Shown one piece after another: positions 7,804 through 14,937 of a stretch of 19,610 bases of DNA (positions within the stretch are counted from its first letter, which is position 1; the number at the start of each line of letters is the position of its first letter). The translations under genes were made by a program, and so were the position numbers. The notes beneath the pieces were generated by a model that worked only from the letters and a program-made list of their open reading frames with translations, made no database searches and was not told the DNA's origin. Source of the DNA: Ruminococcus sp. GTDB lineage: Bacteria > Bacillota > Clostridia > Oscillospirales > Acutalibacteraceae. The stretch lies in contig JAFVVB010000103.1 of assembly GCA_017502425.1 (NCBI GenBank), forward strand, positions 1 to 19,610. Direction: 5' to 3'.

Positions 7804-7928
7804 TGTTATCATTTTACCATACACAGTATGTAAAGTCCATAGTAAATAACTACAAATATAGGTATTATTTAGACATACATATATTATTTTTGACCATTAT
7901 AATTTTCACTGAGAATTATATGGTAAAA

Positions 7929-8852
7929 TCAAAGCTTTTCGCATACTCTGAGCTTCGCACTTCTTGATCGTGTGTTGTGTTCAAGTTCATCGGCATTAGC
8001 GATAATCGGTTTGCGATTAATGAGTTTTGCTTTCGGCTTATTACCGCATACACACACCGGAAAATCCTTAGGGCATGTGCATCCGACACACCACGACGCC
8101 ATCTTCTGCTTAACGATTCTATCCTCAAGAGAGTGGAACGTAATCACTGCAAGTCGTCCACCTTTATTTAAAAGCTCAAACGCATCGTCAAGGCCTCGTT
8201 CTAAAACCTCGAGCTCACGATTTACAGCTATTCTCAGCGCCTGAAACGTCTTTCTCGCAGGATGAGTGTCTCTTCTGACTTTCTGAGGAACGCTGTTTTT
8301 AATTATTTCAGCGAGTTCCAAAGTAGTAGTAATCGGTTTTTCTTCTCTGCTTTTTACTATATTTTTAGCGATAGAAGAAGCGTACTTCTCCTCACCGTAG
8401 TTATTGATAATACGAGCAAGTTCAGAATACTCGAGTGTGTTAACAAGGTCGGCTGCGCTATCTCCCGACTGACTCATTCTCATATCAAGAGGTGCATCTT
8501 CGTGAAAGGAAAAACCGCGCTCTGATGTATCGAGTTGGTGTGATGAAACACCTATATCAAGCAATACACCATCAACGCAGAAAATCTCACGTGCATTTAA
8601 AAGCTCTTTCATATCGCCGAAGTTACCTTTGACAATAATCGAGTTAGGGTCATCTTTAAATCGCTTTGTGACATGGCGGATAGCATCGGGGTCCTGATCA
8701 ATGGAAATCAGCTTGCCGTTTTTGAGATGCTTGAGAATTTCAGCGGAATGACCGCCACCGCCTGCGGTACCGTCAACGTAGATACCGTTTTCTTTTATGC
8801 TCAGTCCATCTACTGTTTCATTGAGCAAAACAGGAATGTGAGAAAAGCTCAT
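7929..8852 (-). CDS. rsmH: 16S rRNA (cytosine(1402)-N(4))-methyltransferase RsmH (MraW)
   Basis: RsmH uses S-adenosylmethionine to methylate N4 of C1402 in 16S rRNA, in the ribosomal P site. The 307-residue length is typical. The SAM-binding motif GTAGGGGHS follows the N-terminal HIPVLLNETVDGL, which is characteristic of the family. LLDIGVSSHQLD, RGFSF and DMRMSQ follow in order, and the C-terminal half contains HPARKTFQALRIAVN and ITFHSLEDRIVK. The ATG at 8852 has GAGGA 5 bases upstream. It begins 7 bases after mraZ, so the pair is surely one transcript. Downstream the cluster is interrupted by a long AT-rich gap. Confidence 0.97.
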   Translation of the reverse strand: MSFSHIPVLLNETVDGLSIKENGIYVDGTAGGGGHSAEILKHLKNGKLISIDQDPDAIRHVTKRFKDDPNSIIVKGNFGDMKELLNAREIFCVDGVLLDIGVSSHQLDTSERGFSFHEDAPLDMRMSQSGDSAADLVNTLEYSELARIINNYGEEKYASSIAKNIVKSREEKPITTTLELAEIIKNSVPQKVRRDTHPARKTFQALRIAVNRELEVLERGLDDAFELLNKGGRLAVITFHSLEDRIVKQKMASWCVGCTCPKDFPVCVCGNKPKAKLINRKPIIANADELEHNTRSRSAKLRVCEKL

Positions 8853-8859
8853 AAAATCC

Positions 8860-9279
8860 TCACAGTCTCAAAAGCTCGAGAGCCTCTTTCACAGACTCAC
8901 GCTTTTGCTTTTCGATGAATTCTTCGAATTTATCCTTATCCCACACTTCGATGCGGGTATCCATACCTACTACGACGATGTCTTTAGTAAGAGAAGCATC
9001 TTCCCTTAGTTTCTGAGCAATCATAACTCGTCCCTGAGCGCTGACAGAAACCTCGGTAGCAGGAGAAATGAGGATATACTGAAGTGAAAGTGCTTTATCA
9101 GCAGGAAGCTCCCGTATCTGCGCTCTTAAACGGTCAAACTGCTCACATGAAAGAATCTGCACGCAATTCTCAAAACCTGATGTAACATACACAGTATCAC
9201 AGAGTTCCTCTCTGAACTTAGACGGCAGAATAATTCTGCCTTTAGCGTCGATAGTCTGATTAGTAGTACCTGAGAACAT
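8860..9279 (-). CDS. mraZ: Transcriptional regulator MraZ
   Basis: MraZ is the DNA-binding first gene of the dcw cluster, with two SpoVT-AbrB folds that assemble into a ring and repress its own promoter in the bacteria studied. The 139-residue product starts MFSGTTNQTIDAKGRI and has the second family repeat at about SVSAQGRVMI, each with the conserved (D/S)xxGR turn. The ATG at 9279 has a very strong GGAGGTGG ribosome site. The frame stays open to 9474, but the extra 65 residues are hydrophobic, unlike MraZ, and would begin upstream of the promoter, so they are rejected. A consensus promoter and MraZ-box-like repeats lie immediately upstream. Confidence 0.96.
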   Translation of the reverse strand: MFSGTTNQTIDAKGRIILPSKFREELCDTVYVTSGFENCVQILSCEQFDRLRAQIRELPADKALSLQYILISPATEVSVSAQGRVMIAQKLREDASLTKDIVVVGMDTRIEVWDKDKFEEFIEKQKRESVKEALELLRL

Positions 9280-9313
9280 TCTGCCACCTCCATTACTTTT
9301 TCTTCTATACAAT

Positions 9314-9340
9314 GACACAAAAAGCCACTTTATGCCACTT
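9314..9340 (-). promoter_or_regulatory. MraZ-box-like direct repeats (probable autoregulatory operator)
   Basis: On the minus strand AAGTGGC occurs at 9334-9340 and again at 9324-9330, exactly 10 bases apart, with a degenerate third copy (TTGTGTC) at 9314-9320. Known MraZ sites are short G-rich direct repeats (TGGGN in E. coli, AAAGTG-type in mollicutes) on a similar period, read on successive turns of the helix. The array begins at about +2 of the predicted transcript, an ideal position for repression. Confidence 0.75.
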
Positions 9341-9348
9341 ATAAAATG

Positions 9349-9377
9349 ATTATATACTATATAGAGTATAAAATCAA
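9349..9377 (-). promoter_or_regulatory. SigA-type promoter of mraZ-rsmH
   Basis: TTGATT (9372-9377) and a perfect TATAAT (9349-9354) on the minus strand are separated by 17 bases. The start site should lie near 9342, giving a leader of about 63 bases to the mraZ ATG at 9279. Confidence 0.85.
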
Positions 9378-9460
9378 GGTAAAAGTAACGATTTATAACA
9401 AAAAATTTACAAATTGAAATTTTCTCAGCCGGAAAAATCAACCATATTACGTCCAAATAA

Positions 9461-9489
9461 AAAAGCGCCCGCAAATATCGGGTGCTTTT
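9461..9489 (-). terminator. Second intrinsic terminator-like hairpin upstream of mraZ
   Basis: Arms AAAAGCGCCCG (9461-9471) and CGGGTGCTTTT (9479-9489) pair with one G-T position around a seven-base loop, with T-rich sequence on either side. On the minus strand it follows the stronger hairpin at 9535-9561 and precedes the mraZ promoter, so it probably backs up that terminator and insulates mraZ. Confidence 0.7.
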
Positions 9490-9534
9490 CCACTACTTTT
9501 CCAGTTATCAGTACATTATCGTAAAATAAACGCA

Positions 9535-9561
9535 AAAAAGCTCCCTTTGAGGGAGCTTTTT
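9535..9561 (-). terminator. Intrinsic terminator of the uvrC-rsmD-coaD-coiled-coil unit
   Basis: AAAAAGCTCCC and GGGAGCTTTTT form a perfect 11-base-pair stem with a five-base loop, followed by six T residues in the minus-strand sense. It lies 32 bases after the coiled-coil gene stop. The symmetry would also allow termination from the other direction, but no rightward gene is seen here. Confidence 0.9.
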
Positions 9562-9592
9562 GGTTTCTGCAATCTTAATTTATGTGAGTAAA

Positions 9593-10048
9593 TTATGATT
9601 TTTTAGTAATTCTTAAGTTCTGGCGAGTTTTTCTGAGCTCTGTGAGCTGTGCAGTAATAGCATCGTCAGTCTTTTTCATGATATTTTCAACGTAATCGTT
9701 AGCAGCTTTACGCATCTCAGCTGATTTAGCTTTAACTTCGTTTAAGAGTTCAGTAGCCTCAGCCTTAGCAGCACGCATGATTTCGCTCTGCTCAATCATA
9801 GCCTTCTTGCGTTCTTCAGCAGCTCTGATGATATCTTCTGATTCTTTCTTAGCTTCCGCAATGATCTGACTTCTGTCAGCAACGATGTTCTTAGCCTGTC
9901 TTACTTCTGCAGGAAGAGTGTCCTGAATTTCATCTAAAATATCATAGATTTTCTCAGCCTCTACCATAACTTTACCGCCGGTAAGCGGAACTGCTTTCGC
10001 ATCAGCAACCAAGTCCTGCAACTCGTTGATAAGTTCATCCACTCTCAT
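9593..10048 (-). CDS. Coiled-coil protein of unknown function downstream of coaD
   Basis: This 151-residue protein has no membrane span or signal peptide. Residues 1-20 are amphipathic, 24-50 (GGKVMVEAEKIYDILDEIQD then LPAEV) form a short conserved-looking block, and about 50-140 is a long Ala/Glu/Lys-rich helix with heptad character and repeated AEAKKES/AKAEATE-type segments. From memory, similar proteins sit next to coaD in many clostridia and are often loosely annotated as ATPase or V-type ATPase subunit-like, because coiled coils resemble F0 b or DivIVA stalks; no ATP-binding motif is visible. The ATG at 10048 follows an AAAGGAAA site and lies 14 bases after coaD, with the operon terminator just beyond. 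Function is unknown; a scaffold or membrane-associated role is only a guess. Confidence 0.85.
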   Translation of the reverse strand: MRVDELINELQDLVADAKAVPLTGGKVMVEAEKIYDILDEIQDTLPAEVRQAKNIVADRSQIIAEAKKESEDIIRAAEERKKAMIEQSEIMRAAKAEATELLNEVKAKSAEMRKAANDYVENIMKKTDDAITAQLTELRKTRQNLRITKKS

Positions 10049-10062
10049 TTTACATTTCCTTT

Positions 10063-10554
10063 CTAGTTTCTGTTATTTTTTAATCTTTCATAAACTTGCT
10101 CGTGAATATCGGCGGGCACAAAATAACTGATATCTCCGCCTAGTGAAGCAACCTGTTTGACCATACTCGAACTCAGGTACATATACTGTGAGTCAGATGT
10201 CAAAAAGACTGTATCGAGCTCAGGGTTGAGCTTCTTGTTAGTAAGTGCCATCTGAAATTCATACTCAAAATCGGACATCGCTCGAAGTCCTTTAACGACA
10301 GCCTTAGCTCCTCGTTCTTTAGCGTAGTCAGCTAAAAGCCCCGAAAAACCTACTATCTCAACGTTAGGCAAATCAATGAGTGTCTTTTCCAAAAAAGCAA
10401 TTCGCTCATCGATCGTAAAGCTCGGAGTCTTAGACATATTAACAAGCACCGCAACAATAACTTTGTCAAACATTTTAGACGCTCTTTTAATGATATCGAT
10501 GTGACCGAGCGTCACCGGATCAAAACTACCGGGACAAATAACCGTGTTGTTCAT
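10063..10554 (-). CDS. coaD: Phosphopantetheine adenylyltransferase CoaD
   Basis: CoaD adenylates 4'-phosphopantetheine to dephospho-CoA, the penultimate step of coenzyme A synthesis, in the cytoplasm. The 163-residue length is standard. The nucleotidyltransferase motif is GSFDPVTLGH at residues 9-18, with His18 as in E. coli. The VVKGLRAMSDFEYEFQMA segment and the C-terminal YLSSSMVKQVA loop are family signatures. The ATG at 10554 follows an AAGGGGA site. It starts 31 bases after the frameshifted rsmD; the rsmD-coaD pairing is widespread in bacteria, which supports the rsmD call. Confidence 0.97.
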   Translation of the reverse strand: MNNTVICPGSFDPVTLGHIDIIKRASKMFDKVIVAVLVNMSKTPSFTIDERIAFLEKTLIDLPNVEIVGFSGLLADYAKERGAKAVVKGLRAMSDFEYEFQMALTNKKLNPELDTVFLTSDSQYMYLSSSMVKQVASLGGDISYFVPADIHEQVYERLKNNRN

Positions 10555-10585
10555 AATAGTCCCCTTACTTAAAAATCACGAACCA

Positions 10586-11130
10586 CTATATATAGTCCTC
10601 GTGACGATACATGCTTACCTTTATTTTACCATAGGTACGTTGTCTGTCAAGAGTAAATTTGTAATATTTTTGTAATATTTCATCATTTAATGCACTTTCA
10701 CAAATAATAATGCCGGTTTTCTTTATTCTTTGTGCACAAAGTGGCATAATTTCTTGTAAAAAACCTTTATTATATGGTGGGTCAAGAAAGATTATGTCAA
10801 ATTCTTCGGTAGTTGTTTTGATAAAATTGATTGCATCACACGCTCTGACCTTAGCGAATTGTTTCAAGTTTGTAACCGCCAGATTGCGTTCAATCACCTT
10901 AATTGACGATTTACTCTTATCAATAATGTAGCGTTTGCACATCCTCGCGAAAGTGCTTCTATTCCCATCTGGCCGCATCCTGAAAACAGGTCCAGAAAGC
11001 TTCTGCCTTCAAGTTCAAACTGTATCGCTGAAAATATAGCTTCTTTTACTTTATCGGTAGTAGGACGAACATCGTCGCCCTTGAGTGTTTCGAGCACTCT
11101 GCCGCGTGCTTTACCGGTAATTACTCTCAT
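10586..11130 (-). pseudogene. rsmD: 16S rRNA (guanine(966)-N(2))-methyltransferase RsmD, interrupted by a one-base frameshift
   Basis: RsmD methylates N2 of G966 in 16S rRNA using SAM. The start (11130) reads MRVITGKARGRVLETLKG, then the SAM-binding LDLFSGCGQMGIEALSRG at residues about 46-63. After Ala67 (codon 10932-10930) this frame drifts and stops soon after. The continuation is in the -1 frame from about 10930: YIIDKSKSSIKVIERN, then the catalytic LDPPY motif and a normal C-terminus ending at 10586. Adding a single base at about 10930 restores SRGCANAYIIDKS, a continuous protein of 181 residues, the family's usual length. No canonical slippery heptamer is present, so this is either a true inactivating mutation or a sequencing or assembly error. 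The start overlaps the uvrC stop by four bases (ATGA). Confidence 0.88.
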
Positions 11131-12974
11131 ATATCCTCCTGTAAATGAAAATGCTTATATACCATAAGTGCGCTGTCGTGTGTCATTTTTGGAGCACTTT
11201 CGAGCTCTTCTAATGATGCATTTTTAATATTCTCTATCGTTCTGAAATATTTCAGCAGAGATTTAGCACGTACCTGACCTATTCCTTCAATACTCTGTAA
11301 CGTAGAAGATGTTACTGTTTTCTTTCTTCTCTGGTGATGAAATCCAATAGCAAATCGGTGAACTTCGTCTTGAATCTGTGTGATAAACGAGAACACGTTG
11401 CGATCAGGTCTGATAGCTATTTCTCCTTCGTCGCTGACTATCGCTCTGGTGCGGTGACGGTCATCTTTTACCATACCGAATACAGGCACATCAATGTTTA
11501 ATTTATTAAGTACAGGTTTTACTGCATTAACTTGACCTACTGAACCATCAAGCAAAATCAAGTCGGGTTTTCTCCCAAAACCGCCGTCGCTGTTTTCATC
11601 ATCTTTAGCTTTTAAATATTCAGTAAATCTACGCTCAATAACTTCTGCCAACGAGCCGTAGTCATCCTGACCAAAAAAGCTCTTTATCTTAAACTTTCTG
11701 TATGCACTCTTTTTAGGTTTTCCATCTTCAAACACTACCATACCAGCTACATTTTCGCTACCTGAAGTGTTAGAAATATCATACGATTCGATATAAAACG
11801 GTACTTCTTTTAGCGAGAGCATATCACGTAAGCTTTCGAGTACTGCGTACTGTTTTCCTATAACACCTGACTGCTGTCCCAGTGCTTCAAAAGCATTTTT
11901 TAGACACATATCTACTAGATGCTTCTGCTCACCTATTTTAGGTACATTGATATACACACGCTTACTGCGTTTTTCGCTCAACCACTTCTCCAAAATAGAT
12001 GCATCTTCGACTTCTTTATCTAACATGATATTGCGTGGAATATCATCTCTTAACGTGTAATATCTCAAAATAAATTCACGTCTTGCTTCTGACTCATCGC
12101 CGGGATCATTAATAATAAAACTCTCCCTGTCAAAAAGCCTTCCGTGAGCAAATCGGAACACTTCAAAAGAACCCTTTTTATTATCGCTAGCGTATGCGAT
12201 AACATCTTGCTCCTGTGCAGTAGTATTGACCACTTTCTGTTTATCACGCATCTTTTTGATAGATTTAATCTGGTCTCTTATTTTGGCGGCTCTCTCGAAA
12301 TCAAGATTATCAGATGCCTCCATCATTTTTTCAGTAAGCATTTTTACTGATTTTGCATCTCCGCCTTTCAGAAACTGAAGTGCTTCCTCTACGTATTCGT
12401 TATACTCACTGAGTTTTACTTTTCCGGTACAAGGTGCACAACACTGCTTAATATGGAAATTAAGACAAGGTCTTGATTTTCTGAAATCCTGTGGAAATTT
12501 ACGATTACAGGTAGGCAATTTAAAAATCTTCTGCGCCTGCTCTACGCTGTTTTTAACGTAGTAACTACTTTTATACGGTCCGATATATGTCGCATCATCA
12601 TCGTCTTTCTGAAGTGCATATGAAATTCTGCGCCACTTTTCTCCTGTAATCTTTATATAGCTGTATCCTTTATCATCTTTGAGTAGGATATTATATTTAG
12701 GTGCGTGCTGTTTAATGAGACTACATTCAAGTATCAGCGCTTCAAACTCAGAATCCGTGATAATATACTCAAAGTCATATACATTTTCAACCATTCTTCT
12801 GACTTTTTCGCTGTGGCTATTCTGTGAACCGAAATACTGACTGACTCTATTTTTCAGCGCTTTGGCTTTTCCGATATATATGATATCCCTGCTTTTATTC
12901 TTCATGATATACACACCGGGAGAAAGCGGCAACGCCATCGCTTTTTTTCTGAGTTCTCTGAGTTTTTCGTTCAC
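11127..12974 (-). CDS. uvrC: Excinuclease ABC subunit C (UvrC)
   Basis: UvrC makes the 3' and 5' incisions around lesions marked by UvrA-UvrB in nucleotide excision repair. The 615-residue product begins with the GIY-YIG nuclease domain (GVYIMKNK, then YIGKAKALKNRVSQYF). A cysteine cluster with the C-x7-C-x3-C spacing of the iron-sulfur ligands lies in the RPCLNFHIKQCCAPC segment, with a fourth Cys 14 positions upstream. The UVR domain (LDFERAAKIRDQI) follows, then the RNase H-like domain with YDISNTSGSENVAGM, LILLDGSVGQV and EVHRFAIGFHH, and a C-terminal helix-hairpin-helix (SIEGIGQVRAKSLLKYF). I chose the GTG at 12974 because a perfect GGAGGT lies 6 bases upstream. An upstream in-frame start at 12998 lacks this and would pass through the ribosome site. 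Confidence 0.96.
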   Translation of the reverse strand: MNEKLRELRKKAMALPLSPGVYIMKNKSRDIIYIGKAKALKNRVSQYFGSQNSHSEKVRRMVENVYDFEYIITDSEFEALILECSLIKQHAPKYNILLKDDKGYSYIKITGEKWRRISYALQKDDDDATYIGPYKSSYYVKNSVEQAQKIFKLPTCNRKFPQDFRKSRPCLNFHIKQCCAPCTGKVKLSEYNEYVEEALQFLKGGDAKSVKMLTEKMMEASDNLDFERAAKIRDQIKSIKKMRDKQKVVNTTAQEQDVIAYASDNKKGSFEVFRFAHGRLFDRESFIINDPGDESEARREFILRYYTLRDDIPRNIMLDKEVEDASILEKWLSEKRSKRVYINVPKIGEQKHLVDMCLKNAFEALGQQSGVIGKQYAVLESLRDMLSLKEVPFYIESYDISNTSGSENVAGMVVFEDGKPKKSAYRKFKIKSFFGQDDYGSLAEVIERRFTEYLKAKDDENSDGGFGRKPDLILLDGSVGQVNAVKPVLNKLNIDVPVFGMVKDDRHRTRAIVSDEGEIAIRPDRNVFSFITQIQDEVHRFAIGFHHQRRKKTVTSSTLQSIEGIGQVRAKSLLKYFRTIENIKNASLEELESAPKMTHDSALMVYKHFHLQEDI

Positions 12975-13013
12975 AAAATCACCTCCATAAACGCACACTT
13001 TTATCTCATTTTA

Positions 13014-13042
13014 AATATAATGTAAAACTCACACTTTGTAAA
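13014..13042 (-). promoter_or_regulatory. SigA-type promoter of uvrC
   Basis: TTTACA (13037-13042) and TATATT (13014-13019) on the minus strand are separated by 17 bases, one mismatch from consensus in each box. It lies just beyond the ptsH terminator and about 40 bases before the uvrC GTG, and would drive uvrC-rsmD-coaD and the coiled-coil gene. Confidence 0.7.
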
Positions 13043-13050
13043 GCAAAATA

Positions 13051-13078
13051 AAAAAGGCGGAATAATCTTCCGCCTTTT
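13051..13078 (-). terminator. Intrinsic terminator of ptsH
   Basis: AAAAGGCGGAA and TTCCGCCTTTT form a perfect stem around a five-base loop, with a T-run on the minus-strand exit side. It lies about 20 bases after the ptsH stop and immediately upstream of the uvrC promoter. Confidence 0.92.
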
Positions 13079-13098
13079 ATGCTCTAAAATATATAAAA

Positions 13099-13362
13099 TT
13101 ATTCAGCAAAGCCTGACTCTACGAGAGCAACTAAACCCTCAACCGCGTCTGTTTCATCAGCGCCGTCAGCGTAGATAGTGATGTTAGTACCACCAATGAT
13201 ACCGAGTGAGAGTACGCCAAGAAGGCTCTTTGCATTTACTTTTCTCTCATCCTTTTCTACCCAAACAGTAGCTTTGAACTCATTAGCTTTCTGAATGAAA
13301 AATGTAGCTGGACGAGCATGCAGACCAGCCTTGTTCTGAACAGTTACTTCCTTAGTATACAT
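13099..13362 (-). CDS. ptsH: Phosphocarrier protein HPr
   Basis: HPr relays phosphate from PEP via enzyme I to the sugar-specific IIA proteins of the phosphotransferase system and, in Gram-positives, is phosphorylated on Ser46 by HPr kinase to co-repress catabolic genes with CcpA. The 87-residue protein has the active-site GLHARPA motif with His15, and Ser46 in KSLLGVLSL, so it is a true HPr rather than a Crh-type protein lacking His15. The ATG at 13362 follows a GAGAGGG site; an in-frame extension to 13452 would run almost to the promoter -10 and is rejected. It is monocistronic, with its own promoter and terminator and no enzyme I gene alongside. Confidence 0.96.
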   Translation of the reverse strand: MYTKEVTVQNKAGLHARPATFFIQKANEFKATVWVEKDERKVNAKSLLGVLSLGIIGGTNITIYADGADETDAVEGLVALVESGFAE

Positions 13363-13406
13363 ACTAAAACCCTCTCTTTTACCTTTGCAAAATAATAAAT
13401 TTACTG

Positions 13407-13432
13407 AAAAAACGAACAAGCGATTCTGTTCG
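13407..13432 (-). other. Terminator-like hairpin in the ptsH leader
   Basis: In the minus-strand transcript CGAACA pairs with UGUUCG across an eight-base loop and is followed immediately by UUUUUU. It starts about three bases after the predicted start site and ends about 45 bases before the ptsH ATG. The six-base-pair stem is short, so it may be a weak attenuator or a 5' stabilising stem-loop. Confidence 0.4.
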
Positions 13433-13441
13433 ATTATTGAT

Positions 13442-13470
13442 ATTATATCCACAAAAATTCAAGAGGTCAA
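13442..13470 (-). promoter_or_regulatory. SigA-type promoter of ptsH
   Basis: TTGACC (13465-13470) and a perfect TATAAT (13442-13447) on the minus strand are separated by 17 bases. The start site would be near 13435, giving a leader of about 73 bases. The strength of the match suits an abundant protein. Confidence 0.88.
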
Positions 13471-13622
13471 CACGCAAAAGGCAATTTTGTTTTGATATAT
13501 AACAAGAGTTTTTATGAAAACCGGTTATTTGTGCAAAACTGCTAAAATGTTGAAAAGTTTTTGTGCTAACAATACAAGGCGTCAAAGCTCAACAGCAATA
13601 TTTGTAAATAATAACAATACGT

Positions 13623-14369
13623 TTAGTCATTTTCACCATCGTTTATTATGCTTTCAGCCAGAGCTCTTTCGCTGTCGCTGAGAGTAGCTTTTTCTATCAT
13701 ATCGGGACGTTTTTTAGCGGTGTTAATCACGCTTTGCTCTCGTCGCCATTTATCGACGTTTTCGTGGTGACCTGATAAAAGCACATGGGGCACTTCTCTT
13801 CCTCTCCACACCTGAGGTCTGGTGTACTGAGGATACTCGAGCAATCCGTCATAGTGACTTTCTTTAGTAAAGCATTCGTCCTCGGAAAGCACACCTTTTT
13901 CCATTCTTGCGAGCGCATCAACGAACACGAGTGTAGGAAGCTCTCCACCTGTCAGCACATAATCGCCGATAGAAATCTCCTCATCTATAAGCTCGTCTAT
14001 CACTCTCTGGTCAACACCTTCATAATGACCGCACAGCACGCATATATTTTTATGCTCAGAGCTTATATCAATCAGCTTTTGCTGAGTGAGCACGTTACCC
14101 TGTGGTGACATATATACAAAGTACGGTTTTTCATCAAGTTTTGAACATATATCTTCATAGCACAACGCAATAGGCTCAGTCATCATTAGCATACCTTTGC
14201 CTCCGCCGTACGGTGCATCGTCAACGTGGCGATGTTTATCAAAAGCAAATTCTCTAAGCTGATGACACTCTACACTAAGAACACCTTTTTTCTGTGCTCT
14301 GCCGATTATCGACTCATTAAGCACAGTTTGAATCATCTCGGGAAACAGCGTAATTATATCAATCCTCAT
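13623..14369 (-). CDS. trmD: tRNA (guanine(37)-N(1))-methyltransferase TrmD
   Basis: TrmD methylates G37 of tRNAs with a G36-G37 sequence, using SAM, and prevents +1 frameshifting. The 248-residue protein has the N-terminal RIDIITLFPEM, the DAPYGGGKGM segment, and the trefoil-knot SAM site with LCGHYEGVDQRV and EISIGDYVLTGGELP. YTRPQVWRGREVPHVLLSGHH is cut by the linker typical of the family before the C-terminal domain. Its start lies inside the 3' end of rimM (11-base overlap), so translation is probably coupled. No clear hairpin terminator was seen in the roughly 150 bases after its stop. Confidence 0.97.
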   Translation of the reverse strand: MRIDIITLFPEMIQTVLNESIIGRAQKKGVLSVECHQLREFAFDKHRHVDDAPYGGGKGMLMMTEPIALCYEDICSKLDEKPYFVYMSPQGNVLTQQKLIDISSEHKNICVLCGHYEGVDQRVIDELIDEEISIGDYVLTGGELPTLVFVDALARMEKGVLSEDECFTKESHYDGLLEYPQYTRPQVWRGREVPHVLLSGHHENVDKWRREQSVINTAKKRPDMIEKATLSDSERALAESIINDGEND

Positions 14370-14871
14370 CAGAAAATAGTCCTTTCATCGGTGTGATTCT
14401 AATCTCTCCACCTTCAACATCTACTTCGTCTATGATATCAGGGATCGCAGGAATATAGTACATCTTTGCGTCATCGGCTTTCATTTCATACACATCATTG
14501 GAACCTGTATGAAGAACATCTTTAACTACTCCGTAAACCTCTTTTGTATTACTATCTACTACACTAAGTCCTATAAGGTCCTGGATAAAATTAACGCCTT
14601 CTTCGAGCTTTATATCACTTCTTTTGATATATAGGATTTTACCCCTTAGTGTATCCGCCTGTTCAATCGTATCAATAGAAGGCATTTTCATCAGCACCAT
14701 ATTTTTATGTGCACGCGATTTTACTTTGATTTTTTCTTCGCCGTTATTTAAGTACAGTGTCTTGAACTGACTAAGAAACTGAGGTGAATCACACCAGCAC
14801 TCAACGCGCATTTCGCCACGCACTCCGTGTGTGCCGACGATTTTTCCACATTCTAAAAACTTTTTAACCAT
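14359..14871 (-). CDS. rimM: Ribosome maturation factor RimM
   Basis: RimM binds the 30S head through S19 and helps 16S processing and late 30S assembly. The 170-residue product starts MVKKFLECGKIVGTHGVRGEM, with the family's GxIxxxHGVRGE signature. The N-terminal beta-barrel is followed by a PRC-barrel (FIQDLIGLSVVDS, then VVKDVLHTGSNDVYEM and YYIPAIPDII). An in-frame ATG at 14892 would add seven residues, but it lies only a few bases from the predicted transcription start and has no ribosome site. The ATG at 14871 has GGTGAG 4 bases upstream and is preferred. The gene has its own promoter after the khpA terminator and overlaps trmD. Confidence 0.95.
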   Translation of the reverse strand: MVKKFLECGKIVGTHGVRGEMRVECWCDSPQFLSQFKTLYLNNGEEKIKVKSRAHKNMVLMKMPSIDTIEQADTLRGKILYIKRSDIKLEEGVNFIQDLIGLSVVDSNTKEVYGVVKDVLHTGSNDVYEMKADDAKMYYIPAIPDIIDEVDVEGGEIRITPMKGLFSDED

Positions 14872-14903
14872 AAAACTCACCACATAATTCATATTTCAAA
14901 GTG

Positions 14904-14932
14904 ATTCTATCATAATTACGGGAAATAGTAAA
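14904..14932 (-). promoter_or_regulatory. SigA-type promoter of rimM-trmD
   Basis: TTTACT (14927-14932) and TAGAAT (14904-14909) on the minus strand are separated by 17 bases. The start site would fall near 14897, about 26 bases before the preferred rimM ATG. It directly follows the khpA terminator. Confidence 0.65.
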
Positions 14933-14937
14933 GAAAT

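Larger units (their letters stand above)
7536..7928. other. AT-rich intergenic region between rsmH and ftsL with probable ftsL promoter and leader
   Basis: These 393 bases hold no convincing gene. Reading leftward they contain a weak hairpin just after the rsmH stop (7898-7920, no U-tract), an imperfect inverted repeat (7813-7834), a perfect palindrome overlapping a putative -35 (7780-7803), a putative -10 (7762-7767), a short GC-richer patch with GGGAT/ATCCC arms (about 7705-7730), a perfect 9-base-pair hairpin (7677-7700) and a tandem 16-base repeat (7558-7589). An open frame on the plus strand (7659-7967) has no ribosome site, starts with TTG, overlaps rsmH and resembles nothing, so it is not called. 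Confidence 0.6.

Noticed and set aside
7898..7920. Terminator directly after rsmH
   Set aside because: An AT-rich hairpin with one wobble exists, but no U-tract follows in the minus direction, so termination is not supported.
7659..7967. Open frame of 102 codons on the plus strand between ftsL and rsmH
   Set aside because: TTG start without a ribosome site, AT-driven composition rich in Tyr/Ile/Asn, overlaps the rsmH 3' end, and matches no known family.
9280..9474. N-terminal extension of mraZ to 9474
   Set aside because: It crosses the consensus promoter and the MraZ-like boxes and is hydrophobic; the ATG at 9279 has a GGAGGTGG site and gives the canonical MraZ N-terminus.
10658..10679. 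Tandem 11-base repeat (TTTGTAATATT twice) within rsmD
   Set aside because: It encodes a C-terminal segment that still aligns in frame with RsmD; low-complexity coincidence rather than a duplication that changes the gene.
10920..10940. Programmed -1 frameshift in rsmD
   Set aside because: The frames do shift by -1, but there is no canonical slippery heptamer and no clear downstream hairpin, and restoring one base gives a perfect family match. A mutation or sequencing error is simpler.
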